NCBI RefSeq assembly: GCF_019059575.1
Contig: NW_024882032.1
Coordinates: 186,001 to 250,000 of the forward strand
Length of the DNA: 64,000 nucleotides
Direction: 5' to 3'
Source of the DNA: Amphibalanus amphitrite
Taxonomy: Eukaryota; Arthropoda; Thecostraca; Balanomorpha; Balanidae
Shown: positions 9,833-22,486 of the stretch, piece by piece
Layout of the letters: each line of letters starts with the position of its first letter
Numbering within the stretch: position 1 is the first letter of the stretch
Notes under the pieces: model-generated
Databases searched by the model: none
Told to the model about the DNA's origin: nothing
The model's input: only the letters and a program-made list of their open reading frames with translations
Made by a program: the position numbers and the translations under genes

Positions 9833-11741
9833 GGGTAATTTTGAAAGCCTCAAAAAAAAGAAACGCTTCCTAAGTGCAAGATAGGATGACAGTCTGCCGC
9901 ATTGAAATGTTAATGTGTTCTCTGGGCGGCGACTTTGTTCTATCTCAACTCAATCAGACGACATTGAAGCGTAGCAGATCTCGAGAAGTCCAGCGCAGTT
10001 CAGCCCAGCTCAGCATGCATTAAACACGGCTCAGAACTACAGCAATTAAAGCGGTTGATACAACTCAGCTAACTACTGGGATTTAGGAATATTGTGGTCC
10101 CCCAGTGTTACAGAGGCTCAGGCAATATAGCGACATAAAATTACAGTAGCAATGTCAGCTCGCCTCGAAGGACGCGAGATAAAAACACTACGAGCTGAAA
10201 TTGGGACACTGTAGCACCTTAAAACCACGACTACGAAATATATACGAGTAGGCATGGCTATGCGAAAAAAAATTGCATTTCATGTTGAATGATTTTAATC
10301 AATTTCAATCGGTTGATGACCGAAGGTCGTATGGCGAGCATTCGGGGAACCAGCAAATCATCCAACAGCATCATATGATTATCTTAACATATAAATTTAG
10401 CATGTCATCATAAATAAAATGTAAAAACCTACGCCGTGAGGAACTAAATATATGATTAGAACAAAGCAAACAATAACCAGTACCACTCAGTCCCGGGCAA
10501 GGAGGTTATGTACGCAATTCAGCCGGTACCAAAAAAGGAATAAAGACAAACAGAGGGTCCCAGTGAATGCATGCACGCCTTTGGTAGTATGTGAACTAGC
10601 ATGAATACCAGTGCATAACATGTCATTAACATTATAACGACCACATCGGGTAATGTCTACTAGCACGCTAATGTTGTATTGATTAACCAGAGTAAACACA
10701 CCAAATGCCAGACACAGAAGGCTAATGGGAAACAAGGTCCATAATATCGAAAGAAATATGCGGTGGGTCTCAAGTAACGATTGTAATTCATATGTGACGT
10801 AGAGGTGGTGACTTTGGTCTTCTTTATTGCTGCGGCTATTAGTGCATTAATTATGTCAAAGGTGACCTTGCACTAAGTATTTGGGCACAAGTGTTCGGTT
10901 ACTACAAAACAATGATTGATCTTGCATACTGTACATATTGGTTTTGCTGATTGTATGTAAATATATTGCCTTTAACCCACCATTGCTAAAGTGAAAATGC
11001 TTTCAAGCATATTGCAAAACAGATCACGACTATGATTTCTCGCTGCGGAAACTCGAAACGTATTATGACATAACAAATATGTTTATCAGTAATCCGTTGT
11101 CATCCATAAAAATACACAGCTGTGTACAAGCTCTGCTTCAGAAGAACAAGATCAAACTAATCAAACAACATGCAAAATATATACTGAGCGCCGTCCTGTC
11201 CCATATTGGCAATATTTGCGTCCGGATGATTCCTGCTAAGACTCAGTCAAATCTAGCTCTGGCTCTCAAACGGCTGGCCTGACATCCGTCAATATTTTGT
11301 CCGTCAGATTGGCTAGGCTCATTGCTGACAGGAATGGTCAGCGATCGAACAAGCTCAGCTATTTCCAGATGGATTTCAGCGATTTCGGTAGGTCAGCCGA
11401 AATTTGAACCTCGTGCAATATCTCATGATTGAACTTCAGCGGGGAATTTTAATGCGACCATCAAGGTCGCTGGGAATGGGTTCGAACTGACGATGTCGAA
11501 AAGATAAGGCGAACTCAGTAAAACAGCCACACAATGATGTGAGAAAAAGACAATGAAATTGTACGTTGGAAATAACTTACACGCTTGAATGGAAGGAAAT
11601 GGAACCAACGACACTGTGAAATGCGCGGAAGAGTTACGTTTAGTTCAGGAAATCCCTGTTACATTTGATAACTTTTGAAGATAGAATTACTAAAAAGAAT
11701 TAGAGGTTTACCGATATATGACGGTAAAATACTGGAAAGTT
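9833..11741. other. Non-coding stretch, nothing recognised
   Basis: About 1.9 kb of moderately AT-rich sequence with no supported exon, no terminal-repeat pair and no tandem repeat that I can see. Confidence 0.5.
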
Positions 11742-12085
11742 TTAACCCTATTAGTGGCAGGGGGGGGGTGTTTTCATCCACCCCTCAGGTTTTTCGGGAA
11801 TATCTCCGAAACCGCTGAAGCTACAATGCCGAAATTTTCTGACTTTTCCTAAAACTAAATTGGGCACATTCCCTGAAAATTTCAAGTTCATAACTTTACC
11901 AGGGGCGGTTCCAGAGCACTGGGAATTGGGGGGTCCTATTCGTGAAGCGAGTCATTTGGGCGAATATCACGATGCTGATGTATTATAACTGTATGCACCA
12001 GTTTTACGAACAGTGAATGAAAGGTATCATGTGATAACATATACAAAGTTATTGTGCATCCTCTTTTGACACGTTTTTGCTATAA

Positions 12086-12309
12086 TAGGCGGATCCAGGC
12101 GTCCAAAAAGGGGGGGTTATGTTTTACCTCCCAACATAGGTGCCCTGACACCGCCTATGCATGACCAATACAATTGTAGTCGTTCTCTCATAAGAAAATT
12201 GTAACATAACAAGACCATTACCACCCTTTTTAGAAACAGTACCAACAAAACCTTTGTTTACTATACTTTTTGTGTACCCCCAATCTCAATGATCTGTATC
12301 CGCCTATGA
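12086..12309. mobile_element. Small GGCGGATCC-ended MITE inside F4
   Basis: The ends ATAGGCGGATCCAGG and GTATCCGCCTAT are roughly inverted, with a G-run near the left end. A related fragment (AGGGGCGGTTCCAG) lies near 11900. Boundaries are approximate. Confidence 0.5.
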
Positions 12310-12391
12310 TTTTTGAAAATGCATATTTTTAGGATCCATGTGAATTCCTGGTTCATTCTCTATCGATCGGCAAAAGTTGCGTTAACCCTAG

Positions 12392-13418
12392 CCCTCGCCG
12401 GCCGAGGGGGGGGGGGGCGGGTGCCGCCCCCCCATAGGGTTTTTTCGCGATAGCTCCGAACACGCTGGCGATAGGGAGCTGAAACTTGGCATACCTGACC
12501 ATTGATCCAAGCCGCATCTTTTGACACCAACCGCATTTTTGGGTCAGGTCAGGTCACTGACCTATGACGTCATAAGTGAACCTCTGCACGGTCTTCAGAT
12601 GTCGCAACTTCGCAACGCCCTCACTGCCAGAGGAGATGTCACAGGGAAATGAAACTTGCAGGGTCTAGTATCCATTATGAGTCTCACAACTTGTATATCT
12701 CGGATTTTTCATAAAGGTCATATGAGGTCAGGTCATTTTCGTGACCTCACCATTGTAAGTCAATGGGGAAAAATGAAAACTGCTATTCTGGCGCCGGGAA
12801 CGATCTCCAACTATCTCAAGCACACAGAATCGTGATTTGATGCACTCCTTGCAAGGTTAGATGCGTCACTTTTGCAATGTTGACCTTTCGTGACGTCATT
12901 TATGACGTCATCAAGGTCATATTCGTTTTTCGTCAATTTCTCCCGATCAAATTGAGCTAGCGAGTCGGGAAAGCCACCAATGGACTCAGGAAGACCTGCC
13001 GAATCGAATGATATGCGACATGACCTCTTTCGACCAACTTCGTGACCTGGGGGTGCTGACCTGACCTTGACCTGAGGTCAACACCCCAAGTTGACCTGAC
13101 CCAAACAAAAAGTATATCATTCGACGCGCCTGAGCGAGGCGAACACGATGCTGCCAAAATCGCGGCTCTGCGGCCGTTTTTTGCGAAGTTATTCACCAAA
13201 AACTGAACCGTACCTTGGGTCACTTGACCTGACCTCAGAGGTCACCGGTTGACCTAGGACCTTAAAATCGGGTACCAATCTCTGCGTCTCGTAACGGCGC
13301 ACACGCTCGTTTTTTCCGCGACGCGCTAGCTCCACCAGGGGCGAAACGGCGAGGGGGGTCGTACCCGCCTCCCCCCTCGGCCGGCGCGTATGTAGAAAAC
13401 CAATAGGTCCGGCGAGGG
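12392..13418. mobile_element. TTAA-type element F2, copy A, inserted at CTAG
   Basis: The 1027-bp element has ends CCCTCGCCGG and CCGGCGAGGG. It is flanked by CTAG (12388-12391 and 13419-13422), not TTAA. The empty site CCCTAGAACGCC is seen in F3-B at 22487-22498. It is an inverted, close relative of 58623-59647. G-run/C-run hairpins lie near both ends and the body is AGGTCA-rich. Confidence 0.88.
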
Positions 13419-14042
13419 CTAGAACGCCTAGGGGGGGGGGGGGGGTTGTATCAACTTCCCCCCCTGAGGTTTTTTCGAAGTGCACGCTAAACGGCTTGTC
13501 GTAGCGGGCTGAAATTTTCAATACCCTCTGGGGCAACCTTTGCGCATCTTTTGCCGAAAAAAATTGATCGGGTCATGTCAGGTCACGGAGTTATGACGTC
13601 ATAAGAGGTACAGCCTCCGGCCGACAGTTACCAAACGTGTGCGCCGAATCCCTAGGTTTTCTGCCGGTGATACCCACATTGTTTGATGGATCATGATGAA
13701 ACTTCCCATGCATGTTGGGGCAAGCATTGGCTATCGTGTGGTGCAAAAAAATTGACCGGGTCAGGTCAGGTCACGGAGCTATGACGTCACAAGAGGAACA
13801 GCGTCCGGTACTATTTTTGAAAAGCGTCCGAACCACTATTTTGCTAATTCTTGTCACCTCAATGGGAATATGCAGCAATATTAGCTTCTATAGGGAGCAA
13901 ATGGACCTCCCAAATCCAAAAATACAATCAGATTTCAAAAATTTAAATTTTGATTTTTCGAATTTCTGCCGCCGACTGTGACCTTGCCGACTTCCGGCGC
14001 TCCCAACGCGCCATTTTTAGAGCTAGGGAAACGAAATACATA

Positions 14043-16800
14043 CCGTAAAGTGGGGCTATTTGAGACAGTGGGGCTATTTGAGACAGTACGGCAGTGGCTT
14101 AGCTAAATTGCTGTGAAATTAAAACTGTTTGATATTTTTGATCAATTTTTGCTCAAGCTGTTGTGGACTTTAACAATGAATTCCATGAATAGGGTTTTTT
14201 GAAAATTTTGAAATTTTTTGAAAGAAATTTGACATTAAATGAGAAATACAGAAAAACCACAATTTAAGTTTTACGAAAAGCACCCCTACCTGCAGCTTAA
14301 CATGGTTAAAGTTTTAAAAACTTCGCAACCGAATCTATCGTTACTATCGTTTTACTTATGTGCTAAGCACATTTTACATGAATACATTATATATTGTTAG
14401 CGGTAGTGACAATTGTGTAACCCGATGTCTCAGAATCCCGATGATACCCACCTCGTCAAAACTCAACGTATACCAAATACAGCTGATGGTTGTGATCCCA
14501 AGGTCCTAGAACAGGTGATATGATGCATCCTAAAGACTTACCACCATCTGCCTAAGGTGTATCAAACGTTCGACCTAAGGAACACCGATGAATCGGCCAT
14601 GGGTTCATGGTACTTTTAGCAGCAAGCAATATTTACACATTGTAACTTAATACGACCATGTGACGATATTAGTCACCTTTATCATGAATCTGTGCAATGT
14701 ATATAAAATGTGTTCATCAGTCACTGACGTGGTCGGTAATCGACCCATGTCTACTCTGGTTGACCATAAGCACCATTGAAGGTTATTTATCATACATACT
14801 TACTGTTAGGTGAGCCTTCAGTACACGTACTTGATGCAGTGCGGTAACCGGCCATTCGATACAACATGCAGTGATCTAGCAAAATCGGTATAAAATCAAA
14901 ACCATTTGACCTTTTTATGTTATTTCTTCACAGGTAGATGTGCAATGGAGCAATCGATCATGCATATCATCCATTCAACCATTTTGGAAACTGCCTTCCC
15001 TTTTTTAATGCATTACAGTGCGTTTAACCCGCGCCCCACTGGGGGGGGGCTATTTATAGCCCCCCCTCCCGTTTTTCTGCAATAACTTCCAAACCGCTTG
15101 ACGGATCGACGCAAAACTTTCAGTACCTTCGGCTGCATCAATTTGACACCTTGTGTCAAAATTTGAACTTCGTAGCTACCATAGGTCGGCCGGAAATGAC
15201 GTCAGAGTGACGTCATGTTCGTCCGATTTCGACGCAAAACATTGAACCACGGCAATCGCTCCCAAGAGCTCAGTTTTTAAGCTAGATCCTATTTCTTTGC
15301 ATGAAAGGACTCAGAATTGACCGCCCTATCAAACTGCTATCTCGGATTTTCAAAATTTTGAAAATTTCGAAAATTTTATATAATAATATTCAAAATTTAT
15401 ATTTTTATATTTTTTTCAAAAAGTTTTTGACTTTTCGAAAAAACCGGAACATATGTGACACAACGCATGATTATGACTAACTCTAGCAAGTTTTAGCTAA
15501 GTATCTTCAAAAATGGCCAAGTTATACGCATTATTGCAAAAAATTCACAATTATTAATTTTTCAAATCAATTTTTCAGTACGTATTTGACATCGTACACC
15601 AATATAATTGGCACCATCGTGTTCCTGAGCTCAAACTGCATCCAATAGACACCTTTTTTGTTGAAAAATTCTAACTTCAAAATTTGACCTTTTTTTACCT
15701 GAAAGTGACCTGACCTAAGCTGAATTCGACTCAAAATGACCTCGAATGACACAGACGACATCAAATTCGAAATCTATGGCCTAAATGGACCATAAAACAT
15801 GTGTCACGTGACCGACGCATGGTATAATATTTTCGTGACCTGTGATGACCTGACCCTGACCTGAAAATCAAAGTATAAGTTTGGTACCCTCAAGGTATCT
15901 AGAGCATCTGTTCACGAGTGTGGAAACCAAAAATGAGCCTGATCTGACTTGTAAGACGGCGGCCAGAGCCCAAAATGTGCACAAGCCAAAATGCTAATAA
16001 TTTTTACTTTGACCTGACCTGTGACGTCATCGGTGACCTCGAGGTCAATGAAATTAGGTTTCGCTCGACAGTTTTTCCGGGGCTATCAGACGCCGTTTGA
16101 ATTTTGACGATCGGCCCAGTAGTTTCGGAGTTAGGAGGGGGGGCTATGAATAGCCCCCCCCCAGTAGGGCGTGTTATACACAGACCCCAGTGGGGCGCGG
16201 GTTAATGCAGTAGCGAGCCTGTCTCAAATAGCCCCACCAACTTTCGGCCTATATGTTTTACGCCGCCAGATATAAATACAACAACTTAATTTGAAAATTT
16301 CACTATCGTTTACTTAGAAATAGTCCTAGATAATCATCCTGTGATTTTTAGAGCTTAGGATCACATCATATTATGACAGCCCTAGCATAAAGTAATGCAA
16401 TTTTTTAGCAGACCGAAATGTTATGTCCAACAAAAAACGAAGAATTCGATTATAAGGGTTATATAACTGTAGTTGAAAGAAATACTTTTTGCCAGAAGCA
16501 TCAAAATTTAATTTCCAATCGCATGGCTTTAAAAGGATTATCCCTAGATTGACCAATTTTCTTCAATTTCCTTGCAACTAAAACTGTCTCAAATAGCCCC
16601 ACACTATGGGGCTATTTGAAACAGGCTTCAATTAAAAAAATAAATTTATGTATGGTTACTAGCTGAACCAAAATTGACCAGTCTGAAAGCGGTTACAGAG
16701 AACTACGTTTTTCCAATTTACATGCTATAGGAAATATCAACCGTTTTGAAGGCAGAGGCCAAAAACAGTAAAATCCGTTTCAAATAGCCCCACTTTACGG
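14043..16800. mobile_element. TA-flanked MITE with iterated TGGGGCTATTT motif
   Basis: The ends CCGTAAAGTGGGGC and GCCCCACTTTACGG sit between TA dinucleotides (14041-14042, 16801-16802). The empty site ACATACCAAACG is seen in F3-B at 24918-24929. The GTGGGGCTATTTGAGACAG word is tandem at the left end and recurs inverted near 16225 and 16585-16620. No transposase is present. It contains an F1b element. Confidence 0.9.
15028..16201. mobile_element. TTAA-type element F1b, innermost layer
   Basis: Ends CCCGCGCCCCACTGGGG and reverse complement lie between TTAA at 15024-15027 and 16202-16205. The left hairpin GGGGGGCTATTTATAGCCCC is a perfect palindrome and the right hairpin has CTAT-GA-ATAG. It is closely related, in reverse orientation, to 59652-60839. 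Confidence 0.9.
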
Positions 16801-17437
16801 TACCAAACGATAGAGAATTGATCAAGGAACACGATAGTGAAGGTTTCAAGTCGATATCTCCCACCGTTTTGCCGCAATCGCCGCCGAAAGTTGAAAAAAG
16901 TTTGATTTTTTCGGAAAATTTGACCTTTGACCGGTCATAAGTAGGTCAAATGTTGACCTAGGACCAAAAATATACCACCAATCGCGAGATCTCGTTGAGA
17001 GCAATCCGTTGGTTTTTTCCGCTAAGCTCTACGACCTTCCGTTTCGAAACGCCAGGGGGGGGGTCGTAACAACCCCCCCCCCCCTGGTCGTTCGTGTTAT
17101 GAGAAATGGCCTGGTCGTGCGAGGGTTAAGATTGGTTCAGAAACCTGGCCGTGATAAACAGTCTAAAATGTATCTGCAATTTGCCCGTTTTTACCCCCCT
17201 CTACCCCCCTATTGACATTTTTAATTTTTATTTTTTAGACATGTAGACCACGTTGAGCGAAATCGAATGCCGTTTGAATTTTGAAAATCGGCCCGTTAGA
17301 TCTCGAGATATCAGGGGGGTCGCAAACAGCCCCCCCCCTGCCACTAATAGGGGTAGCCAGGAGCCTGCCACTAATAGGGTTAGCGCTGGATTCAGAGACA
17401 ACACGACGGTCAAGGAAACATAACCATTGGCTCTCTA

Positions 17438-17697
17438 ATAGTGATGTCAATTACGGAAAATCGTGATACCGATACCAAACTAAATACCAACAATATCCAA
17501 TGAAAAATACCGAAACCAAACCGACTTGGGAATATGAGGAAAATACCAACTTTTTACCAAATTCTCAGCCTCTTTTACATTAGTGAGGATTCAAAATATC
17601 AACAAAATACCAAATGCACTGGCCTTGAAATACCAACTACCAATTTGGTATCGGTTTGGTATCGGTATACCAAAAGTTGGTATCCGATTGACATCTC
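17438..17697. mobile_element. hAT-type MITE, TAGAGATGTCAAT family
   Basis: It runs from GTGATGTCAATTACGG to ATTGACATCTCTAC, flanked by CTCTAATA-like copies on both sides. The interior repeats of GATACCGATACCAAAC match the family at 6000-6263 in reverse orientation. Confidence 0.75.
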
Positions 17698-18302
<605 letters not shown>

Positions 18303-18560
18303 CAAATCGTTCTAATAATTTCTCAAAACATACGCTATATATCTCATCCGCAAAAGTTATTACATCCCATTCATCCGTGTCACCCCAGGGGGTGTCACTA
18401 CTTTGCTTCGCCATAGGTCCAGTACTGATGTCATTGGTTTCGGACCCGGTGACGTCAGTGCTGTCTACATCCGGGAACTTATTGCACTTGGTTCTCATTA
18501 GAGGTGGCCATATTGTTTTGTCTCGTGACGACACATTTGCGTCATCGGGATCGAAACTGG
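18303..18560 (-). CDS. Possible internal exon of an unidentified gene
   Basis: An 85-codon open stretch is bounded by an acceptor (TTGTTTATAG/CC, phase 1) and a donor (CGATTTG/GTGAGA, phase 1). The peptide is acidic and Ser/Thr-rich and includes ASFDPDDANVSSRDKTIWPP and DTPWGDTDEWDVITFADEIY, ending EKLLERF. A symmetric 1-1 exon could be skipped or inserted without a frame change. There is no homology I recognise. The adjacent GA tract (18128-18219) prolongs the open frame artificially on both strands, so frame length alone is not evidence here. Confidence 0.3.
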
Positions 18561-19856
18561 CTATAAACAAATCGCTCAATGTCGCTACCTCCTATATATG
18601 GCCTTGGTGTCACCTTCAGCAGCTTGGAAACATCAAACCGTAAATTTCCCACCGCATTGTCTCGTGCCGCGCTGCTTTTTGTACCTCAGTAAAACGACAG
18701 TTATAAATCTCTCCAACAATGGAAAAGACAACGGAAACCAAGCCGGGGATTGACAGTGCTCAGGCGTCAAATCCACATTCAGCCAGAAGCCAGATATGAT
18801 CAGCATTGGGCTGAGATATTTTGCCGGAGGAGAACCGCGCAGGGGAGCCAATTTTGGGGAAGGAAGTAGACAGGCGGCGCAGAGTTGGGCTTAGCGCGTG
18901 TGGTGGAGCTCCAATATAAGCGGCATAAACAGGCCGAGGCGGTGGAAACTCCGGGCATATTGCATCGGGCCCGGTGAAATGAAAACGGGTTTAGAAATGA
19001 GATTCGGATAGCTTCCGGTGTCATTCAGCTTTCGACCAGCTAAAAGCATAAGCAAACGTACATTTTAAGATGTCAAAGAGATTAATTTCAATTTCACTAT
19101 GCCTCCCGCGCACTTTTAAATACATAAATATGAGAAAGAAAGACTTGTCTTATTCCCCAAAAGTTTCCATTAGCGTTACGCTGAGACTAAAAGGGATTCG
19201 CTGTCAGCATGTAAAATATGAACTACTAATCTCTCTCAAAGCCACGCACGCTCGCACTTGCCCCTTGCACTCTTTGAATGACGCAAAATATTTATTTGTT
19301 ACGTAAGTATTGTATAGTTCCTGCGTATTTCACAGGTCCCTAATGACTGGAAACCGAGAACAAAGATGTAAGAAGATAAGATAATAATAAAGGCAAGTTT
19401 TGAAATGTCTGCGACTTACGTAACAGATGAAGCAGCTTACCACATGCACGTTCAATATTAGGTACTTACCTACCTCTGGAAAATGAGAGAAATCCGAAAA
19501 AAATACATTTCTACCAATCAACTGTTTCACTGTTTCACAGTTACGGAAAACCCTCAAACGCTATGATACCAGCTCCACAAATATTTTCTCTTTCACTCCC
19601 TTTCGCTCCCATTCCTCCAGCAGTTCTGTACCGTTCCGTCTCGCTCGCCGCCGGCGGCCTTTCTGCTCGATCTGTCCCATGTGGCTCAATTACTGTTCCT
19701 CCGTCGCTCTATTACTGTGCCCCCGTCTCGGTCCGAGCTCCATAGCAGCTCCGTTCATTTCAGGCCGCCCCGCCCCGGTACTACTTCACACGGTCATTGT
19801 CAGACCAAACGGTCGGAGGATGAGGGGAGGGAGGAGGGGAGGGGGGAGGGAGAGAG

Positions 19857-19924
<68 letters not shown>

Positions 19925-20164
19925 CAAAGAGAGAGACAAAGAGAGCGAGAGCGAGAGAGAGGGATGGAGGGAGAGAGATAAGCAGCGAGACATCTGTAGA
20001 TAAAACGGAACAGAAAGTCAGGGACAGATGACCGGATGGACAATAGACATAGAATAAGAGATACAGATCAGCAAACGGACAGAACGGAAAGAAAGCAAGA
20101 CGAGGGATAGAGATTAGAGAACGAAGGGATAGATATGAGCTAGATGAGCAGGTGGCAATAAATT
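18561..20164. other. Non-coding stretch containing a GA microsatellite
   Basis: No exon is supported. A (GA)n tract lies at about 19849-19975, preceded by GGGA-rich purine sequence. The pyrimidine-rich, CpG-containing part at 19560-19800 looks promoter-like but has no identifiable first exon. Confidence 0.5.
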
Positions 20165-20360
20165 GAACTACAGAGCCGACGCGGAGGCGGGATCAGAGGT
20201 GGACCAGAGGCGGTACAGAGGCGGGACGGCAGCGAGACATATGTGGGTCTGAATTAGGCCAAAAGTTGTGAGGGTGGCACTGGCAATGGTGGATCAGAAG
20301 TGGAACAAAAGCGGGATAGTAGGCGCAGCTGCCGGACATTGGTCACGTGACCACATTTTC
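20165..20360. repeat. GAGGCGGGA-rich repeat with TGGTCACGTGACCA palindrome
   Basis: Several AGAGGCGGGA words are followed by TGGTCACGTGACCA (near 20340). A similar combination lies at about 22140-22450, on the far side of an old F2 copy, in altered order. The palindrome contains the CLEAR/E-box word GTCACGTGAC. Confidence 0.5.
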
Positions 20361-20630
20361 CGTGTGACCTTGAGTTGGCACCAGATTTTGTCGACAGACG
20401 TGGCGCAGCTTATTTTGCTGCATTATTTTAGATACTAAATATTTAGGCGTGTGGTGGTAAATGATACCGTGCAAATAATATTGAATCATCGGTGACATAG
20501 TTACCATTGATACTTAAATAGCATCAATAAAATGCAATTAATCTATTATTACTCTTCCATTGATTTTATTGTGTTTGCAGGCATAGGTAGAAACTGAAAA
20601 GCTGAGCCTGCAGCTTACAGTTGTTCTATA

Positions 20631-20781
20631 CAGTAGCGGCGGAACACCTTCAATTAAGGGGGGGGGGCACTGCCGACTTTCGGTCCGATTCTTTCCATGC
20701 AACGCCCATAGGGCTAATGTTAAAATGCCAAAATTATAGGGGGCACGGTGCCCCGGTGCCCTCCCCGTTCCGCCGCCTATG
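20631..20781. mobile_element. 151-bp hAT-type MITE
   Basis: The inverted ends CAGTAGCGGCGGAAC and GTTCCGCCGCCTATG lie between exact 8-bp copies of GTTCTATA (20623-20630, 20782-20789). The interior has a G-run and GGCACGGTGCCCC. Confidence 0.92.
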
Positions 20782-20929
20782 GTTCTATAACTCTTAACAT
20801 AAATCAATGCTACTGAGGGCTGCAAATTTGTTTTTTACCTATCTTTAATAACTGATGCCCTACCTTCATCTACCATTATCTGTAAGAATCTTGCATCAAT
20901 CATCACCAGACTTCTTAGTTTTTTTTTTA

Positions 20930-21960
20930 CATACCTACGCCCCAGCCGCGAGAGTGGGCGGGTACGACTCCCTCGCCTTAATTGAGCTAGCCTCGCGGGA
21001 AAAACGAGCATGTGTGCCGTTACGGGACCGGGGACGCAGCGATTGATGCACGGTTTAAAAGTCTCAGGTCAACTGATGGCCTCTGAGGGTCAGGTCAAGT
21101 GCCCCGAGGGCCAAAATACGATTTCAGGTTTTGAAAAATAACTTTGTCAAAAAAAACGGCGCAGAGTCGCGATTTTAGTACCATCATGTTTGTCATGCTC
21201 CGGTGCGTCAAAATGGTACACTTTTGTTTGGGTGGGGTCAACATAAGGCGTTCACATCGGATCAAAGCCAGGTCAGAGGCACTCAGGTCACGAACTTGGT
21301 CGGAGGAGGTTATATCGCATATCATTCGATTCGGTAGGTCTTCCCGAGTCTATTGGCGACTTTTCCGACTTGCCAGCTCAATTTTATCAGGAGTTATTGA
21401 CGAAAAAACTTGTGAAATTTGTGACGTCATGAATGACGTCACGCTAGGTTAAAGATGCAAAAGTGAAGCATTGGACATTGCAAGAATTGCATGAAATTGC
21501 GATTCCATGTGCTTGAGCTAGGTTTAGATCATTCTCGGCGTCAAAATTACAGTTTCCATATTTTCCCCATTGACTTGCAATGGTGACGTCGCGCGATTGG
21601 CCTGACCTCATGTGACCTCTAGGAGAAATCCGAGATATACAAGTTTTGAGACTCCTAGAGGATACTAGGTCCTGTAAGTATCATCTCGCTGTGACAGCTC
21701 CTCTGGCACCGAGGGCATTGCGAAGTTTCGGTATTTTGGGACTATTGCAGAGGTTCACGTGTGACGTCATAAGTCAGTGACCTGACCTGAGACGGAAATG
21801 CAATTGGTTTCCAAAGATGCGTATGGAAGCAAAGATAAGGTGTGCCAAATAGCAGCCCTCTAGCTGTAAGGTGTTTTGAGCTATCGCCAAAAGTCGTGAG
21901 TGGAGCGCTACTGACTCCTCCGGTCGGCCGCCGGGGGTAAGGAGGCGTGCAGGGTATCGG
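20930..21960. mobile_element. Old diverged F2 element (copy C)
   Basis: It follows the order of 58650-59640 throughout with many differences, including CATATCATTCGATTCGGTAG and the TGACGTCATGAATGACGTCA region. Terminal hairpins and TTAA are eroded. It is much older than the other two F2 copies. Confidence 0.75.
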
Positions 21961-22139
21961 AAAACCACCTGGTACTTTGCGAATTTTGCCGATAAAAATA
22001 CCTTTCTTATGCCAACTTGTAGCCAAAAGACTACTGAATCTCAAACCAGTCGTATCCTTGCACTAAATGGCTTGGTTTAGACACGATAGGTCTGAAAAGA
22101 AAAGGTCCCATGTATTCTCTATGGGCGCCGCGAGGCCGT

Positions 22140-22450
22140 TGGCACCAGAGTTTCGGGAAGTGCCCTCGCCACAACCGCACGTGCAGATTTGGTCACGTGA
22201 CCAAGCGCATTTGCCGCCACTGTATTTATATACACTGTGAGTAGGCGGTCCGTAGGCGGCCTAAGCTGGGACAAATGCCGAAGCAAGCGCCGGCCAGAGG
22301 CGGGATAGAGGCGGGATTGAGCCGAGCCATATAGGCGGGCCGGAGGCGTGGCGATGGCCGTGTCGGTGACAGTGACAAATCGAAGGCGAGCCCGGAGGTC
22401 AAACGACGGCCGGAGGTGGCTCCAGAGGCCTACACCGAGCGGAGGCGGGG
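22140..22450. repeat. Second GGAGGCGG/TTGGTCACGTGACCAA region
   Basis: A 16-bp perfect palindrome TTGGTCACGTGACCAA lies near 22190, followed by GGCGGGATAGAGGCGGG words similar to 20165-20345. No gene is recognisable. Confidence 0.5.
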
Positions 22451-22486
22451 GCGGAATCTCTATTTCACGCCAGTCCGCCCCTTTAA

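Larger units (their letters stand above)
12386..17125. mobile_element. TTAA-type element F3, copy A (interrupted twice)
   Basis: Its ends are CCCTAG...AACGCC (split by F2-A) and CTGGTCGTGCGAGGG, between TTAA at 12382-12385 and 17126-17129. It is nearly identical to F3-B (22487-25244) outside the insertions. Subterminal hairpins are GGGTTGTATCAAC-type on the left and GGGTCGTAACAACCC-type on the right. It holds F2-A and a TA-flanked MITE. Confidence 0.85.
11746..17379. mobile_element. TTAA-type element F4, outermost layer of a nest
   Basis: The left end after TTAA (11742-11745) reads CCCTATTAGTGGCAGGGG. The right end reads CTGCCACTAATAGGG followed by TTAG (17380-17383), so the right target copy differs by one base. 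An extra partial right terminus lies about 30 bases inside. G-run/C-run blocks follow each end (imperfect hairpins). F3-A is inserted in it. Confidence 0.75.

Noticed and set aside
19679-20031. Arg-Glu or Ser-Leu repeat proteins over GA tracts (also at 18128, 35401, 49781)
   Set aside because: Pure dinucleotide repeats stay open in all frames, so these frames carry no coding evidence.
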